Source: an uncultured Bacilli bacterium | GTDB lineage: Bacteria; Bacillota_I; Bacilli_A; RF39; UBA660 | DNA length: 64,000 nucleotides | Direction: 5' to 3' | NCBI GenBank assembly: GCA_934122275.1 | Contig: CAKOWI010000003.1 | Span: 62,001-126,000, forward strand | Shown here: in pieces, positions 34,718-44,060 of the stretch | Numbering within the stretch: the first letter of the stretch is position 1 | Layout of the letters: the number at the start of each line of letters is the position of its first letter | Translations under genes and position numbers: made by a program | Notes under the pieces: generated by a model | Told to the model about the DNA's origin: nothing | The model's input: the letters and a program-made list of their open reading frames with translations, nothing else | Database searches by the model: none

Positions 34718-35368
34718 TTAATTATTTTTCTCTATACTCATATACGCAACATAAAGAACAAAAGTTTCTATAAATGCTGTTAATAATATAGATGGATTAT
34801 AATTTTGTACTACTGCAGTTATAGCTAAAAGTACTATTAAAATAAATAATGATGAATAATTAGAAATCTTAACAGACTTATAATTAGAAAACATTGCTAC
34901 TAAGCCAATTATCGTACTAAACATTATATAATAAAATACTAACGTAACAGCTGGACCAGTAGAATATATTATAATTCCTGCATCATTTGTAACATATTTC
35001 ATTGGTAAGAATATAGTTAAAGCTGCTGCTACAATCATCATTATATAAAAAGCATTATTTCCATTTTTTGTTATATCCTTTTTTCCTTTTGATAATTTAA
35101 CGATATATTTTGCAAAGAAAGTAAACCAGCATATATATACAACTAGCATTCCTCTTAAAAATATATCATTTAGTAGCTTATATTTTTCATAACTACCAGC
35201 TAAAAATAACCCAGCTGCTTCTAAAAATAAGTTACACAAGTTAATTATAGCTAATCCTCTTAATATCTTGTATGCATCATCATTCTTCTTATTTTTAGAA
35301 AATAAAATCGTAATTAATAATAAACAATAAAATAATCCACATATTGAAAAGCAAATTGTTGGATTCAT
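34718..35368 (-). CDS. Seven-helix sensor-like membrane protein without output domain
   Basis: A 216-residue protein that is almost entirely seven membrane helices. The layout recalls the 7TM input region of histidine kinases and diguanylate cyclases in Bacillota, which continue past the YMSIEN-type end into a coiled coil and kinase domain. Here the chain stops at SIEKNN. It may be a stand-alone sensor, a truncated kinase, or an unrelated 7TM protein; the short 64-residue gene follows. Confidence 0.5.
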   Translation of the reverse strand: MNPTICFSICGLFYCLLLITILFSKNKKNDDAYKILRGLAIINLCNLFLEAAGLFLAGSYEKYKLLNDIFLRGMLVVYICWFTFFAKYIVKLSKGKKDITKNGNNAFYIMMIVAAALTIFLPMKYVTNDAGIIIYSTGPAVTLVFYYIMFSTIIGLVAMFSNYKSVKISNYSSLFILIVLLAITAVVQNYNPSILLTAFIETFVLYVAYMSIEKNN

Positions 35369-35414
35369 AACATCAACTCCTTATATTATGAGTATAACAT
35401 AATTTTAATAAAAA

Positions 35415-35437
35415 AAAGCATATTTTAAATATGCTTT
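35415..35437 (-). terminator. Terminator after the acyl-CoA ligase gene
   Basis: AAAGCATATTT / AAATATGCTTT inverted repeat at the stop codon, followed by T-rich minus-strand sequence. Confidence 0.75.
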
Positions 35438-37383
35438 ACATAAGTTTTGTCTTCTTTTTTATAATAACTGTCTTCATCAACATAAGAAACATTTATATAT
35501 TTTATATTATATTTAATCTTTCCTGGTTTGAATTTCACTATGTTGGCAATATTATATAGAAAATCATTTATTTGCTCTTCTATATTATTGCCTTCTACCA
35601 TATTAGAATTAAAATCTATATTAACATAATAATCATACTTACCATCATTTCCGTTTTCAATTTTAGCATTTAATACACCGTCAAACATATTTATGGTATC
35701 TTCTATTTTAAGTGCAGTAATGTTTATCTTATTATTTCTTGTTATAAGTAGTTTTTCTCTTATCTTGTAGTCAGTTGGTCTGTGAAATTCTTGGACGTTG
35801 TCATTAACTAATTGAATTATTTCATTTAATGTTTCTTCTTTATTTTCATAGTCTTTTAAAACAATATGTGCACTAGGTGTTTCTCCTTCTTCCTTGCTAT
35901 ATCTTGGAATTACAATACATTGTTTTACATTTGGATGCTTCATAATTGCACTTACAATTTCTTCTGGTGAAAAAGTAAATGATTTTCTAGTTATTACATT
36001 CTTTATTCTTCCATGATAGTAAAAGAAACCATCTTCATCTATTGATATATAATCACCCATGCGAACATAAGTGTTTCCATCTGGTCCCTTTTCAAAAACC
36101 TCTTCTGTTGCACCTTTACTGTTTCCTGCATATCCGTTAGTTAATCCAGGACCAGTTAAACATAATTCTCCAATTTTATTTGGCTCTGTTATAATGTTAA
36201 AAGTTCCTGGTTCAACTATTATTGCTTTATTTTCACCACAAATTTTACCAACAGATCCAACTTTATGAGCTCCTGGTCTATTAATTACATCAACCGCTGA
36301 AAATTCTGTTGCACCATATCCTTGATATGCCGGAACTTTAGAACCATTTTCTTTCATATATTTGTTTATTACAGGTTCTATATCATCAAATCCATCACCA
36401 CCGAATAAATAATTCTTAACATTACTCATATCAGTGTCTCTTTTTACTAATTCTCTTGCATGTGATGGAGTTGCATAACTATAACCTGGTTTATATTTAT
36501 TTATAAGATCAAAATAATTTTTTGGTTCCATTTCTGGAATTAATACTAAGCATAGATTATGACATAAAGAATTATGATCTGTCGTTTTACCATATTCAAC
36601 AAAATGTGGTATGGTTTGTACTACTTTTTCTCCTTCTATTAAATCTATATTATCTATATCATAGTTTCTAACTACCTGATTATCATTTTCATTAGTTATA
36701 TCAACAGCTTTAGGTGTATTTGATGTTCCACTAGTATGTATATAACTGCAAGTTGAATTTGGAGTATATTCATTTTCTTCTACTCTTGCTACAGACCTAC
36801 CATTATTTATAAAATCATTCCATTTAATTTCATTTTCAAGTGTAGTATTTTCATCATTTGGTAATTTCATCTTAAATGATTCTGGAAATGATTCAACAAC
36901 ACTAGATGAAATTATTTTAACATCCATATCTTTAGTAGCTATTTTAACATTTTCCTTTATAGGTTTATCATCTAATATGAACATATATTTAGAGTCTAAT
37001 TCTTCCATGTAATACTTCATTTCTTCTGCTGTTACATTAGGATATATATAGTTAGGAATAGCACCTATCTTACTTAAAGCATAATCCATATATAGTATTT
37101 CTGGTGTATTAGTATGACAAATAGTTACTATATCACCTTTTTTAACTCCATATGCTACCAATGCCTTAGCAGTATCTTCTATCATATGTTTAAAGTGTAA
37201 GTTAGTTATTTCAACATCAGGATATGTTCTATCAAAGAATTCTTGTTTTGATTCATCTACAGTTGGATCATTTGGAACTGGTATAGTATAAATCATTATT
37301 GGTCTTATTGGAAAAACCTTCAAGTTATCCATTAAAAACCTATATTTCGTTTTATTAATATTCATTTTCTCTTTTTTCATCAT
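35425..37383 (-). CDS. AMP-forming acyl-CoA synthetase/ligase
   Basis: A 652-residue ANL-superfamily enzyme with the P-loop-like motif YIHTSGTSNTPKA (about 216-228), the adenylate motif YQGYGATE, the hinge region YYHGRIKN and the C-terminal catalytic lysine region (TRNNKINITALK). It activates a carboxylate with ATP and joins it to CoA. After the usual C-terminal domain there is an extra segment of about 90 residues of alternating strand and helix that I do not recognise. The AGGAGG site serves two adjacent ATGs. A hairpin leader precedes it (see the terminator/attenuator entry). The substrate is not readable. Confidence 0.88.
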   Translation of the reverse strand: MMKKEKMNINKTKYRFLMDNLKVFPIRPIMIYTIPVPNDPTVDESKQEFFDRTYPDVEITNLHFKHMIEDTAKALVAYGVKKGDIVTICHTNTPEILYMDYALSKIGAIPNYIYPNVTAEEMKYYMEELDSKYMFILDDKPIKENVKIATKDMDVKIISSSVVESFPESFKMKLPNDENTTLENEIKWNDFINNGRSVARVEENEYTPNSTCSYIHTSGTSNTPKAVDITNENDNQVVRNYDIDNIDLIEGEKVVQTIPHFVEYGKTTDHNSLCHNLCLVLIPEMEPKNYFDLINKYKPGYSYATPSHARELVKRDTDMSNVKNYLFGGDGFDDIEPVINKYMKENGSKVPAYQGYGATEFSAVDVINRPGAHKVGSVGKICGENKAIIVEPGTFNIITEPNKIGELCLTGPGLTNGYAGNSKGATEEVFEKGPDGNTYVRMGDYISIDEDGFFYYHGRIKNVITRKSFTFSPEEIVSAIMKHPNVKQCIVIPRYSKEEGETPSAHIVLKDYENKEETLNEIIQLVNDNVQEFHRPTDYKIREKLLITRNNKINITALKIEDTINMFDGVLNAKIENGNDGKYDYYVNIDFNSNMVEGNNIEEQINDFLYNIANIVKFKPGKIKYNIKYINVSYVDEDSYYKKEDKTYVKHI

Positions 37384-37395
37384 AAACCTCCTACC

Positions 37396-37442
37396 AAAAA
37401 AGACTTGCTAACTAGCAAGTCCATATAATTTACCTGCTAGTT
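37396..37442 (-). promoter_or_regulatory. Terminator hairpin with competing antiterminator upstream of the ligase gene
   Basis: On the minus strand GACTTGCT-AGTT-AGCAAGTC plus six T forms a terminator just before the ribosome site of the ligase gene. An upstream segment AACTAGCAGG (complement of 37433-37442) can pair over ten bases, with one G-U, with CTTGCTAGTT inside that hairpin, which would block it. The layout fits transcription attenuation. The plain alternative is a terminator of ligA. Confidence 0.5.
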
Positions 37443-37516
37443 AAATTGTTCCTATACAAGCAAACAAAGAAAAAATGTAGTATTTATATTACTCATATTA
37501 ATCTGTTTGTCAAGCA

Positions 37517-39499
37517 TTACATATTAATTAAGTTTTCAATATCTTCTTCCTTATATATTTTAACATTAAGTTTTAAAGCCTTATCATATTTACTTCCAGG
37601 CTTATCACCCACTATAACACCAGTAGTCTTACTAGTTACACTATTTGTTACTTTAGCGCCTAAATCCTCTAAAATCTTAGTTAGTTCTTCTCTTGTATAT
37701 TTTTCTAACGTGCCAGTAAGTACATAAGTATTGCCCTCTAGTTTATTATTAATGCTAGTTGAAATATATTTAAAATTAACTCCATAATTTTTTAGCTCAT
37801 TTATCAAATTTATATTTTCTTCATTATCAAAGTACTTTCTTATACTTTTTGCAATTATGTTTCCAACATCTTTAATGTTAGTTAATTCTTCTTCACTTGC
37901 ATTTATCAAACTATCTATAGATTCATATTTTTTTGCTAATATATTAGCAGTTTTTTTACCCACATGTCTTATTCCTAGTGCAAATAAAACTTTTTCTAGT
38001 GAATTCTTTTTGGAATTTTCGATACTTAAAAGTAAATTATTTACACTTTTTTCTCCAAAACCTTCTAAATTCATTAAATCATTTTTATGAAAATTAAGAT
38101 TATATATATCAGAAATATCTTTAATAAATCCCATATTATAAAAATCTTCTATTATTCTTTCACCAAGTCCATCTATATTCATGGTATCGCGTGAAGCAAA
38201 ATGTATTAATCCTTCTATTTTTCTAGCAGGACACATTTTATTCTTACAAAAATAATTAGCATCTTCTTTAACCAAATTAGAGCCACACATAGGACAACTA
38301 TCAATCATTTTAAATGGAACTTCATTACCATTTCTTCTTTCTTTTTTTACCTCAACAACTTCTGGTATTACGTCTCCTGCTTTTCGAATTGAAATAATAT
38401 CTCCTATTCTTATGTCTTTATCTAAACAGTAATCTTCATTATGTAAAGTTGCTTTTGATACTAAAGAACCAGCAACATGAACGGGATTAAATATAGCATT
38501 CGGAGTTATCTTACCAGTTCTACCTACAGTAAATTTTATTTCATTTAAAGTAGTTAAAACTTCAACTGCAGGAAACTTATATGCAATACCCCACCTTGGT
38601 ACTCTTTGTGTAAATCCTAGTTTTTTTTCATCATCTAGATCATTAACTTTTAAAACAACTCCGTCAATTTCAAAAGGAAGAGATTTTCTTTTTTTTCCTA
38701 AATCATCTATATAGTTAATAATGTCATTAACGTTTTTAGCAATTTTATTTAATTTATAGTTTGTTTTAAAACCTAATTCTTTCAAAAGCTTTAATGACTC
38801 ATCTTGTGTTTTAATACCATATTTATCCGGATTAGGTATAAAATATGCCATGAAATCTAAATTCCTTTTAGCTGCTATTTTACTATCTAATTGTCTTACA
38901 GAACCCGCTGCTGCATTTCTTGGATTAGCAAATAAATTCTCATTGTTTTTTTTCTTTTCAAGGTTACATTTCTCAAAAGAAGCCTTACTCATATATATTT
39001 CACCACGAACTTCTATATCTAAGGGTTTATTTAACCTTAATGGAACTGATTTTATTGTTTCAACATTATGAGTAATATTTTCACCTATAAGACCATCGCC
39101 ACGGGTAGCAGCTCTTTTTAAAACTCCTTTTTCATATAAAAGGGAACCAGATAAACCATCCATTTTAGGCTCTAATGTATAACATGCATTAGGACACGTT
39201 TTTTTAATTTTCTCATCAAAAGATACTATTTCATCTTCATTAAATATATCATCAAATGAAAGCATAGGTGTTTCATGTACTACTTTTTCAAATTTATCTA
39301 CTACTTTTCCCCCTACTCTTAAAGTAGGTGAATCCTTTCTTTTTAAGTCTGGATACTGTTTTTCTAGTCTTAGTAGTTCATTATAATAATCATCATACTC
39401 TTGATCAGTAATAGTTGGATTATCATTTACATAATACTCTAAACTTGCCTTATTTATAATACTAATTAACTCATCCATTTTAGTATTTATATCATTCAT
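37517..39499 (-). CDS. ligA: NAD-dependent DNA ligase
   Basis: The enzyme begins at ATG 39499, which has GGGTGAT just upstream, giving 660 residues. It has the adenylation domain with EPKMDG (active-site Lys112), OB fold (GRTGKITPNA), four-cysteine zinc finger (CPMCGSN ... CKNKMCPAR), helix-hairpin-helix repeats and a C-terminal BRCT domain. It seals nicks in replication and repair using NAD. Length and domain order match the family. It is transcribed from a region divergent with the phosphohexomutase gene. Confidence 0.97.
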   Translation of the reverse strand: MNDINTKMDELISIINKASLEYYVNDNPTITDQEYDDYYNELLRLEKQYPDLKRKDSPTLRVGGKVVDKFEKVVHETPMLSFDDIFNEDEIVSFDEKIKKTCPNACYTLEPKMDGLSGSLLYEKGVLKRAATRGDGLIGENITHNVETIKSVPLRLNKPLDIEVRGEIYMSKASFEKCNLEKKKNNENLFANPRNAAAGSVRQLDSKIAAKRNLDFMAYFIPNPDKYGIKTQDESLKLLKELGFKTNYKLNKIAKNVNDIINYIDDLGKKRKSLPFEIDGVVLKVNDLDDEKKLGFTQRVPRWGIAYKFPAVEVLTTLNEIKFTVGRTGKITPNAIFNPVHVAGSLVSKATLHNEDYCLDKDIRIGDIISIRKAGDVIPEVVEVKKERRNGNEVPFKMIDSCPMCGSNLVKEDANYFCKNKMCPARKIEGLIHFASRDTMNIDGLGERIIEDFYNMGFIKDISDIYNLNFHKNDLMNLEGFGEKSVNNLLLSIENSKKNSLEKVLFALGIRHVGKKTANILAKKYESIDSLINASEEELTNIKDVGNIIAKSIRKYFDNEENINLINELKNYGVNFKYISTSINNKLEGNTYVLTGTLEKYTREELTKILEDLGAKVTNSVTSKTTGVIVGDKPGSKYDKALKLNVKIYKEEDIENLINM

Positions 39500-39621
39500 T
39501 TTATCACCCATAATCATTATACCTAAAAATAAAGAAAAACTCTACATTATAAATGTAAATTAATGATAATAAATTTATAAATTACGGATATAAATGGTAT
39601 AATCAAAATAAGGAGGTTGTT

Positions 39622-41007
39622 ATGAGTTTCGATAAAACAGTTTTAAGAAAATGGGATATAAGAGGAGTATATCCTACTCAAATTAATGAATCACTTGCAA
39701 AAAATATAGGTTTTTCGTTTGCAAGACTAATGAAAGAAAAAGGAAAAAACGCATGTATTGTTGGAAGAGATAATCGTTTTGGTGGTGAATCATTACTAAA
39801 TAACTTAATTATAGGTTTGACAAAATCAGGAATAAATGTAATAAACCTTGGTATTGTTACTACTCCAATGCTTAACTTTGCATCACATAAATTAAATAAT
39901 GAATTTGGAATTATGGTAACTGCTAGCCATAATCCTAAAAATGATAATGGATTTAAGGTATTTGGAAGTTCATTTTTACATTTAAATACAAAAGAATTAA
40001 ATCATCTATATGATTTAATAACAGAAGAAAAAGAAGAAGCTTCTAACAATGAGGGCTATGTTAAAGAAGTTGATATAAAACAAGAGTACATAAATTATTT
40101 GCTAAAGGAAATAAATATAAATGACAGAAAGCTAAAAGTAGTAATTGACTGCGGAAATGGCACAGCATCAACCATAATAAGAGATGTATATAAAAACATT
40201 AATTGCGATGTTACATATTTATTTTGTGATAGTGATCCAAACTTTCCAAACCATCATCCCGATCCAAATGTTTTTGAAAATTTAGTAAGTCTTTCTAGAA
40301 AAGTTGTAGAAACTAAATCTGATTTAGGAATAGCTTACGATGGAGACGCTGACAGAGTCGGAATAGTTGATGAAAAAGGAAATATAGTTGAAACAGATAA
40401 ATTAATGTCTATATATGCCAAAGATATATTAAAAAATAGTAAAAATAAAAACATAGTATTTGATGTAAAATGTTCTATGGCTCTAGAAAATTCTATAAAG
40501 GAAAATGGTGGCAATCCAATTATGGTATGTAATGGAAGTGCATATATAGAATCGTATGTAAAAGAATATCCAGCGATATTTGGCGGCGAATACTCAGGCC
40601 ACGTTTTCTTTAATGATAAACATTATGGATTCGATGATGGAATATATGCCGGATTAAGATTACAAGAAATATTATGCAAAGAAAACAAAAGCTGTCAAGA
40701 ATTGAGTAGTGATTATCAAAAACTATTTAATACACCTGAAATTAAGATAGGATGCCGCGATGATATTAAATTTAATATCATTGATCAAATAAAGGAATAT
40801 GCAAACGAAAAGAATTATAAGTATATTGATATTGATGGTATAAGAGTTAAGTTTGAAGATGGCTGGGCACTTGTACGTGCTAGCAATACTGGTCCTAACC
40901 TAACATCAAGATTTGAAGCAACAAATGAAAAAAGATTAGTTGAAATAAAAGACGAATTTATAAATTTAATTAATTCATTAATAGATAAAGAGTTATCAAC
41001 CAGATAA
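39622..41007 (+). CDS. Phosphomannomutase/phosphoglucomutase (alpha-D-phosphohexomutase)
   Basis: A 461-residue enzyme with the phosphoserine loop TASHNPK (Ser102), metal-binding DGDADR (240-245), sugar-binding GEYSGH and the C-terminal phosphate-binding RASNTGP. It interconverts hexose 6-phosphate and 1-phosphate, supplying nucleotide-sugar synthesis for the glycosyltransferase clusters nearby. AGGAGG precedes the start, and TATAAT lies upstream. AlgC/ManB-type PMM/PGM is the closest match; the preferred sugar is uncertain. Confidence 0.93.
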   Translation: MSFDKTVLRKWDIRGVYPTQINESLAKNIGFSFARLMKEKGKNACIVGRDNRFGGESLLNNLIIGLTKSGINVINLGIVTTPMLNFASHKLNNEFGIMVTASHNPKNDNGFKVFGSSFLHLNTKELNHLYDLITEEKEEASNNEGYVKEVDIKQEYINYLLKEININDRKLKVVIDCGNGTASTIIRDVYKNINCDVTYLFCDSDPNFPNHHPDPNVFENLVSLSRKVVETKSDLGIAYDGDADRVGIVDEKGNIVETDKLMSIYAKDILKNSKNKNIVFDVKCSMALENSIKENGGNPIMVCNGSAYIESYVKEYPAIFGGEYSGHVFFNDKHYGFDDGIYAGLRLQEILCKENKSCQELSSDYQKLFNTPEIKIGCRDDIKFNIIDQIKEYANEKNYKYIDIDGIRVKFEDGWALVRASNTGPNLTSRFEATNEKRLVEIKDEFINLINSLIDKELSTR

Positions 41008-41013
41008 CTCTTT
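40987..41013. terminator. Bidirectional terminator between phosphohexomutase and deoD
   Basis: Perfect 11-bp stem AAAGAGTTATC / GATAACTCTTT with a 5-base loop at the meeting point of two convergent genes, followed by a T run on the plus strand. Confidence 0.88.
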
Positions 41014-41742
41014 TTACTTTATAATAGATTCAAGTGCTAATTTAATCATTGAATTTAATGAATTTTGTCTATCCTCATTAGAAACCACATCATTAATGTA
41101 TGGTGAATCTGTTACCGAAAGAAGTACCGAAGCATCAGCCCCTAATTTTTCTGCAGTTAAACATACTGCATATCCTTCCATCTCTTCAGCTATAACCTTT
41201 ATGTCACTTGGAATTCTTTCATAAATTCCTTCTGCATCACCATAAGGACCAAAAACAGAAGTAGTATTTGTAGTTCCTTTTACTAACGAAATATTTAAAT
41301 CATTAGCAGTATTTGTGATAGTTTCATTTAGCATCTTTGATGGATAAATTAGCTTTTTATCCGTACGAGAAAATTGCATTCCATAATCAGTTTCACTATA
41401 GATAGAGTCTGCTAAAATAACATCAAGCAGTTTAAGATCTTTATCAACGGCACCGCAAGTTCCTATTCTGATTATTTTTTTTACTCCATAATAATATAAT
41501 AATTCAAACACATATATTCCAGCTGATGCAATTCCCATACCTGAAGAAACAATACTAATCTTATGACCTTTATAATATCCTGTATATGCATACATATTTC
41601 GGATTGTATTAACTATTGAAGCATCCTCTAAAAAATTATCAGCTATATACTTAGCCCTTAAAGGATCTCCTGGCAATAAAACTAATTCTGATATATCATC
41701 TTTTTTTGCAACAATATGCAATGGTTTAGATTGTGGTTTCAA
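41014..41742 (-). CDS. deoD: Purine-nucleoside phosphorylase, DeoD type
   Basis: A 242-residue enzyme with LLPGDPLRAKYIA near the N-terminus, SSGMGIASAGIY, IGTCGAVD and the EEMEGYAV signature. It splits purine (deoxy)nucleosides with phosphate in salvage. It follows recA by about 21 bases and may share its transcript, which would put salvage under the same SOS-linked promoter. Confidence 0.95.
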   Translation of the reverse strand: MKPQSKPLHIVAKKDDISELVLLPGDPLRAKYIADNFLEDASIVNTIRNMYAYTGYYKGHKISIVSSGMGIASAGIYVFELLYYYGVKKIIRIGTCGAVDKDLKLLDVILADSIYSETDYGMQFSRTDKKLIYPSKMLNETITNTANDLNISLVKGTTNTTSVFGPYGDAEGIYERIPSDIKVIAEEMEGYAVCLTAEKLGADASVLLSVTDSPYINDVVSNEDRQNSLNSMIKLALESIIK

Positions 41743-41763
41743 TTATATCCCTCCTAATTCATT

Positions 41764-42774
41764 TTACTTTTTTTCTTTGTTTAAAATACCGTAACTTTCT
41801 CTTACCTTTGCTTCTATTTCTTTAGCTATTTCAGGATTATTTTTCAAAAATGCCTTTGCATTTTCCTTACCCTGTCCTATTTTTTCTCCTTTGTAAGAAT
41901 ACCAAGCACCACTCTTATCTATAATTCCAATTTCTGATGCCAAATCAATTATTTCAGCCTCTCTTGATACCCCTTGACCATACATAATTTCAACAGCAGC
42001 TGTCTTAAATGGTGGTGCTACCTTATTTTTTACAACCTTAACGGTAGTTTTATTACCAATTACGTTATCTCCATTTTTAATTTGTTCTCCACGTCTTACA
42101 TCAAGTCTAATTGTTGAGTAAAACTTAAGTGCTCTTCCTCCTGTTGTCGTTTCAGGATTTCCAAACAATACCCCAACTTTTTCTCTTAACTGATTAATGA
42201 ATATTGCTATTGTATTAGTTTTATTAATGGTTCCAGATAATTTTCTCAAAGCCTGACTCATAAGTCTTGCTTGAAGTCCTACGTGACTATCACCCATTTC
42301 ACCTTCTATTTCAGCTTGTGGTACTAATGCCGCAACCGAATCTATTACAACTATATTTATAGCTTCGCTTCTAACTAATGCTTCACAAATTTCTAGTGCC
42401 TGTTCACCAGTGTCTGGCTGAGAAAGTAATAATTCATTTATATCGACACCTAAATTCTTAGCATATACTGGATCTAATGCATGCTCTGCATCAATAAACG
42501 CAGCTCTTCCACCAGCTTTTTGTACTTCTGCTATAGCTTGAAGTGCAAAAGTTGTTTTACCAGAAGACTCTGGACCATATATCTCAATTATTCTGCCCTT
42601 TGGATAACCACCTACACCAAGTGCAATATCTAAAGTTAACGAACCAGATGACACCGTATCAATTTCAGTATGAGTATCTTCACCTAATTTCATTACAGAC
42701 CCTTTTCCAAATTGTTTTTCTATATCAGCTAAAACTTGTTCTAATGTTTTGTCATTTTCGACTTTTTTTGCCAT
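41764..42774 (-). CDS. recA: Recombinase RecA
   Basis: A 336-residue RecA with Walker A GPESSGKT (67-74), Walker B VVIDSVAAL and the L2 region FINQLREKVGVLFGNPETTTGGRALKFY shortened as usual in the C-terminal lobe. It carries out strand exchange and triggers LexA self-cleavage. A perfect LexA box and consensus promoter lie upstream. GGAGGAT serves the start. Confidence 0.98.
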   Translation of the reverse strand: MAKKVENDKTLEQVLADIEKQFGKGSVMKLGEDTHTEIDTVSSGSLTLDIALGVGGYPKGRIIEIYGPESSGKTTFALQAIAEVQKAGGRAAFIDAEHALDPVYAKNLGVDINELLLSQPDTGEQALEICEALVRSEAINIVVIDSVAALVPQAEIEGEMGDSHVGLQARLMSQALRKLSGTINKTNTIAIFINQLREKVGVLFGNPETTTGGRALKFYSTIRLDVRRGEQIKNGDNVIGNKTTVKVVKNKVAPPFKTAAVEIMYGQGVSREAEIIDLASEIGIIDKSGAWYSYKGEKIGQGKENAKAFLKNNPEIAKEIEAKVRESYGILNKEKK

Positions 42775-42806
42775 TTATTATCCTCCATATTTCAAGTTAC
42801 AATATC

Positions 42807-42835
42807 ATTATAAATTAATTAAAAACAAAAATCAA
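42807..42835 (-). promoter_or_regulatory. recA promoter
   Basis: TTGATT (42830-42835), exactly 17 bp, TATAAT (42807-42812) on the minus strand, about 35 bases before the start codon. Confidence 0.8.
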
Positions 42836-42844
42836 GTATTATTT

Positions 42845-42858
42845 CGAACAAATGTTTG
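42845..42858. promoter_or_regulatory. LexA (DinR) SOS box upstream of recA
   Basis: CGAACAAATGTTTG matches the Bacillus-type LexA consensus CGAACRNRYGTTYG at every position. It lies 9 bp upstream of the recA -35 box, so recA is predicted to be repressed by LexA and induced by DNA damage. LexA itself is not in the window. Confidence 0.88.
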
Positions 42859-42891
42859 TAAAAATGTAGAAACTAATTAACAAAAAATAAA

Positions 42892-42915
42892 AAATACTTA
42901 ACAAAGTAAGTATTT
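42892..42915 (-). terminator. Terminator after pgsA
   Basis: AAATACTTA / TAAGTATTT stem with a 6-base loop, followed on the minus strand by TTTTATTTTTTG. It separates pgsA from recA. Confidence 0.8.
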
Positions 42916-42921
42916 CTGGAA

Positions 42922-43539
42922 TTATTTTTGTTCAATTTTTTTATTTTCATCTTTTGTAAAGATTATTTCTTTATTAAGAACGTAATACTGTACACCAGAT
43001 ATTATTGAAAACATAGTTGCTAAAACAAGAAGAAAATTAGCTACATCAATTCCAAATAGTTCAAATGGTAAGTTATAACATAAAGTTAATATAACACCAA
43101 CCATTAAACATGCTGTCTTAACTTTTCCTGTTTTTATTGCTGCAACAACTTTTCCCTTACTACCAGCTATCATCTTTATAGTATCAACAACCGTATCTCT
43201 AAATACTATTATAACTGGAATTATTGGTGCTATAAATCCTTGACAAGCAAGAATAATTAAAGTTGAATTTACTAACATTTTATCAGCTATTGCATCAGTC
43301 ATCTTTCCAAAATCAGTTACCATGTTATATTTTCTAGCAATATGCCCATCTAAAAAGTCTGTAAACGATGCTATCATAAATAAAGCAGCAGCTATAAGAT
43401 ACCTTAAATCAACAGATATAGTACCTATAATAAACTTTGGAAACTCTACATTTACCATGTAAAATGGAAATAATAGTAAAACTATTAAAGCAACCGTAAA
43501 AAATATTCTAGTCATTGTTAGTTTATTAGCTATATTCAC
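42922..43539 (-). CDS. pgsA: CDP-diacylglycerol-glycerol-3-phosphate 3-phosphatidyltransferase
   Basis: A 205-residue membrane enzyme with the CDP-alcohol phosphatidyltransferase motif DG(x2)AR(x8)G(x3)D(x3)D, seen as DGHIAR ... GKMTDAIAD, and four to five helices. It makes phosphatidylglycerol phosphate, the precursor of phosphatidylglycerol, which LTA synthase consumes. It follows the RodZ-like gene by 16 bases, an arrangement common in Bacillota (rodZ-pgsA-recA). Confidence 0.95.
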   Translation of the reverse strand: MNIANKLTMTRIFFTVALIVLLLFPFYMVNVEFPKFIIGTISVDLRYLIAAALFMIASFTDFLDGHIARKYNMVTDFGKMTDAIADKMLVNSTLIILACQGFIAPIIPVIIVFRDTVVDTIKMIAGSKGKVVAAIKTGKVKTACLMVGVILTLCYNLPFELFGIDVANFLLVLATMFSIISGVQYYVLNKEIIFTKDENKKIEQK

Positions 43540-43555
43540 TTTTTATTCACCCTCT

Positions 43556-44035
43556 TTAATTCTCTAAATAAGTTATTTCATAGCTTTTATTTTCGTTTGG
43601 AATAACATAATTGGTTATAACTATATATATTATTAAAAATAACAATAAAGCTATAATTAAACCTACTATAATTGATCTAAACTTTGATTTAGGTTTTTCA
43701 CTCATTGTATATGGTGATACAACCTTTTTCTCCATACTTTTTTCTCTTTGTTTTTCCCTACTAGCCTTTTCTATTTCATCAATAGGTATCTTAGATGTTT
43801 CTTCAAAGAAAAACTCATTAAACTCATCCATTATTTTTTCTTCATCTAATCCAAGATATTTAGCATAGTCTCTTATAAAACACTTCAAATAAAAAACATC
43901 CTTAAAAACCTTTAGGTTCCCTTCTTCTATATTTTCTATTTGAGATACTCTTAAATTAAGATCAGAAGCAGCTTCCTCGGCACTTACTCCGCGTTCTTCC
44001 CTAGCTTTCTTTAACTCTTCACCAATCTCTTTCAA
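43556..44035 (-). CDS. RodZ-like HTH membrane protein
   Basis: A 159-residue protein with an N-terminal Xre-type helix-turn-helix of the HTH_25/RodZ kind (IGEELKKAREERGVSAEEAA, then RVSQIENIEEGN), a cytoplasmic linker rich in charged residues, one membrane helix (about 118-138) and a very short exterior tail. RodZ links MreB to the elongasome. It is shorter than full-length RodZ, which has an extracellular beta domain. Synteny with pgsA and recA supports the call. Confidence 0.85.
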   Translation of the reverse strand: MKEIGEELKKAREERGVSAEEAASDLNLRVSQIENIEEGNLKVFKDVFYLKCFIRDYAKYLGLDEEKIMDEFNEFFFEETSKIPIDEIEKASREKQREKSMEKKVVSPYTMSEKPKSKFRSIIVGLIIALLLFLIIYIVITNYVIPNENKSYEITYLEN

Positions 44036-44060
44036 GGTACTTCCTCCTTATATTAATAAT

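Noticed and set aside
37396..37442. T-box riboswitch before the ligase gene
   Set aside because: The conserved T-box sequence and specifier stem are not present and the leader is only about 100 bases; a simple hairpin pair is all that is visible.
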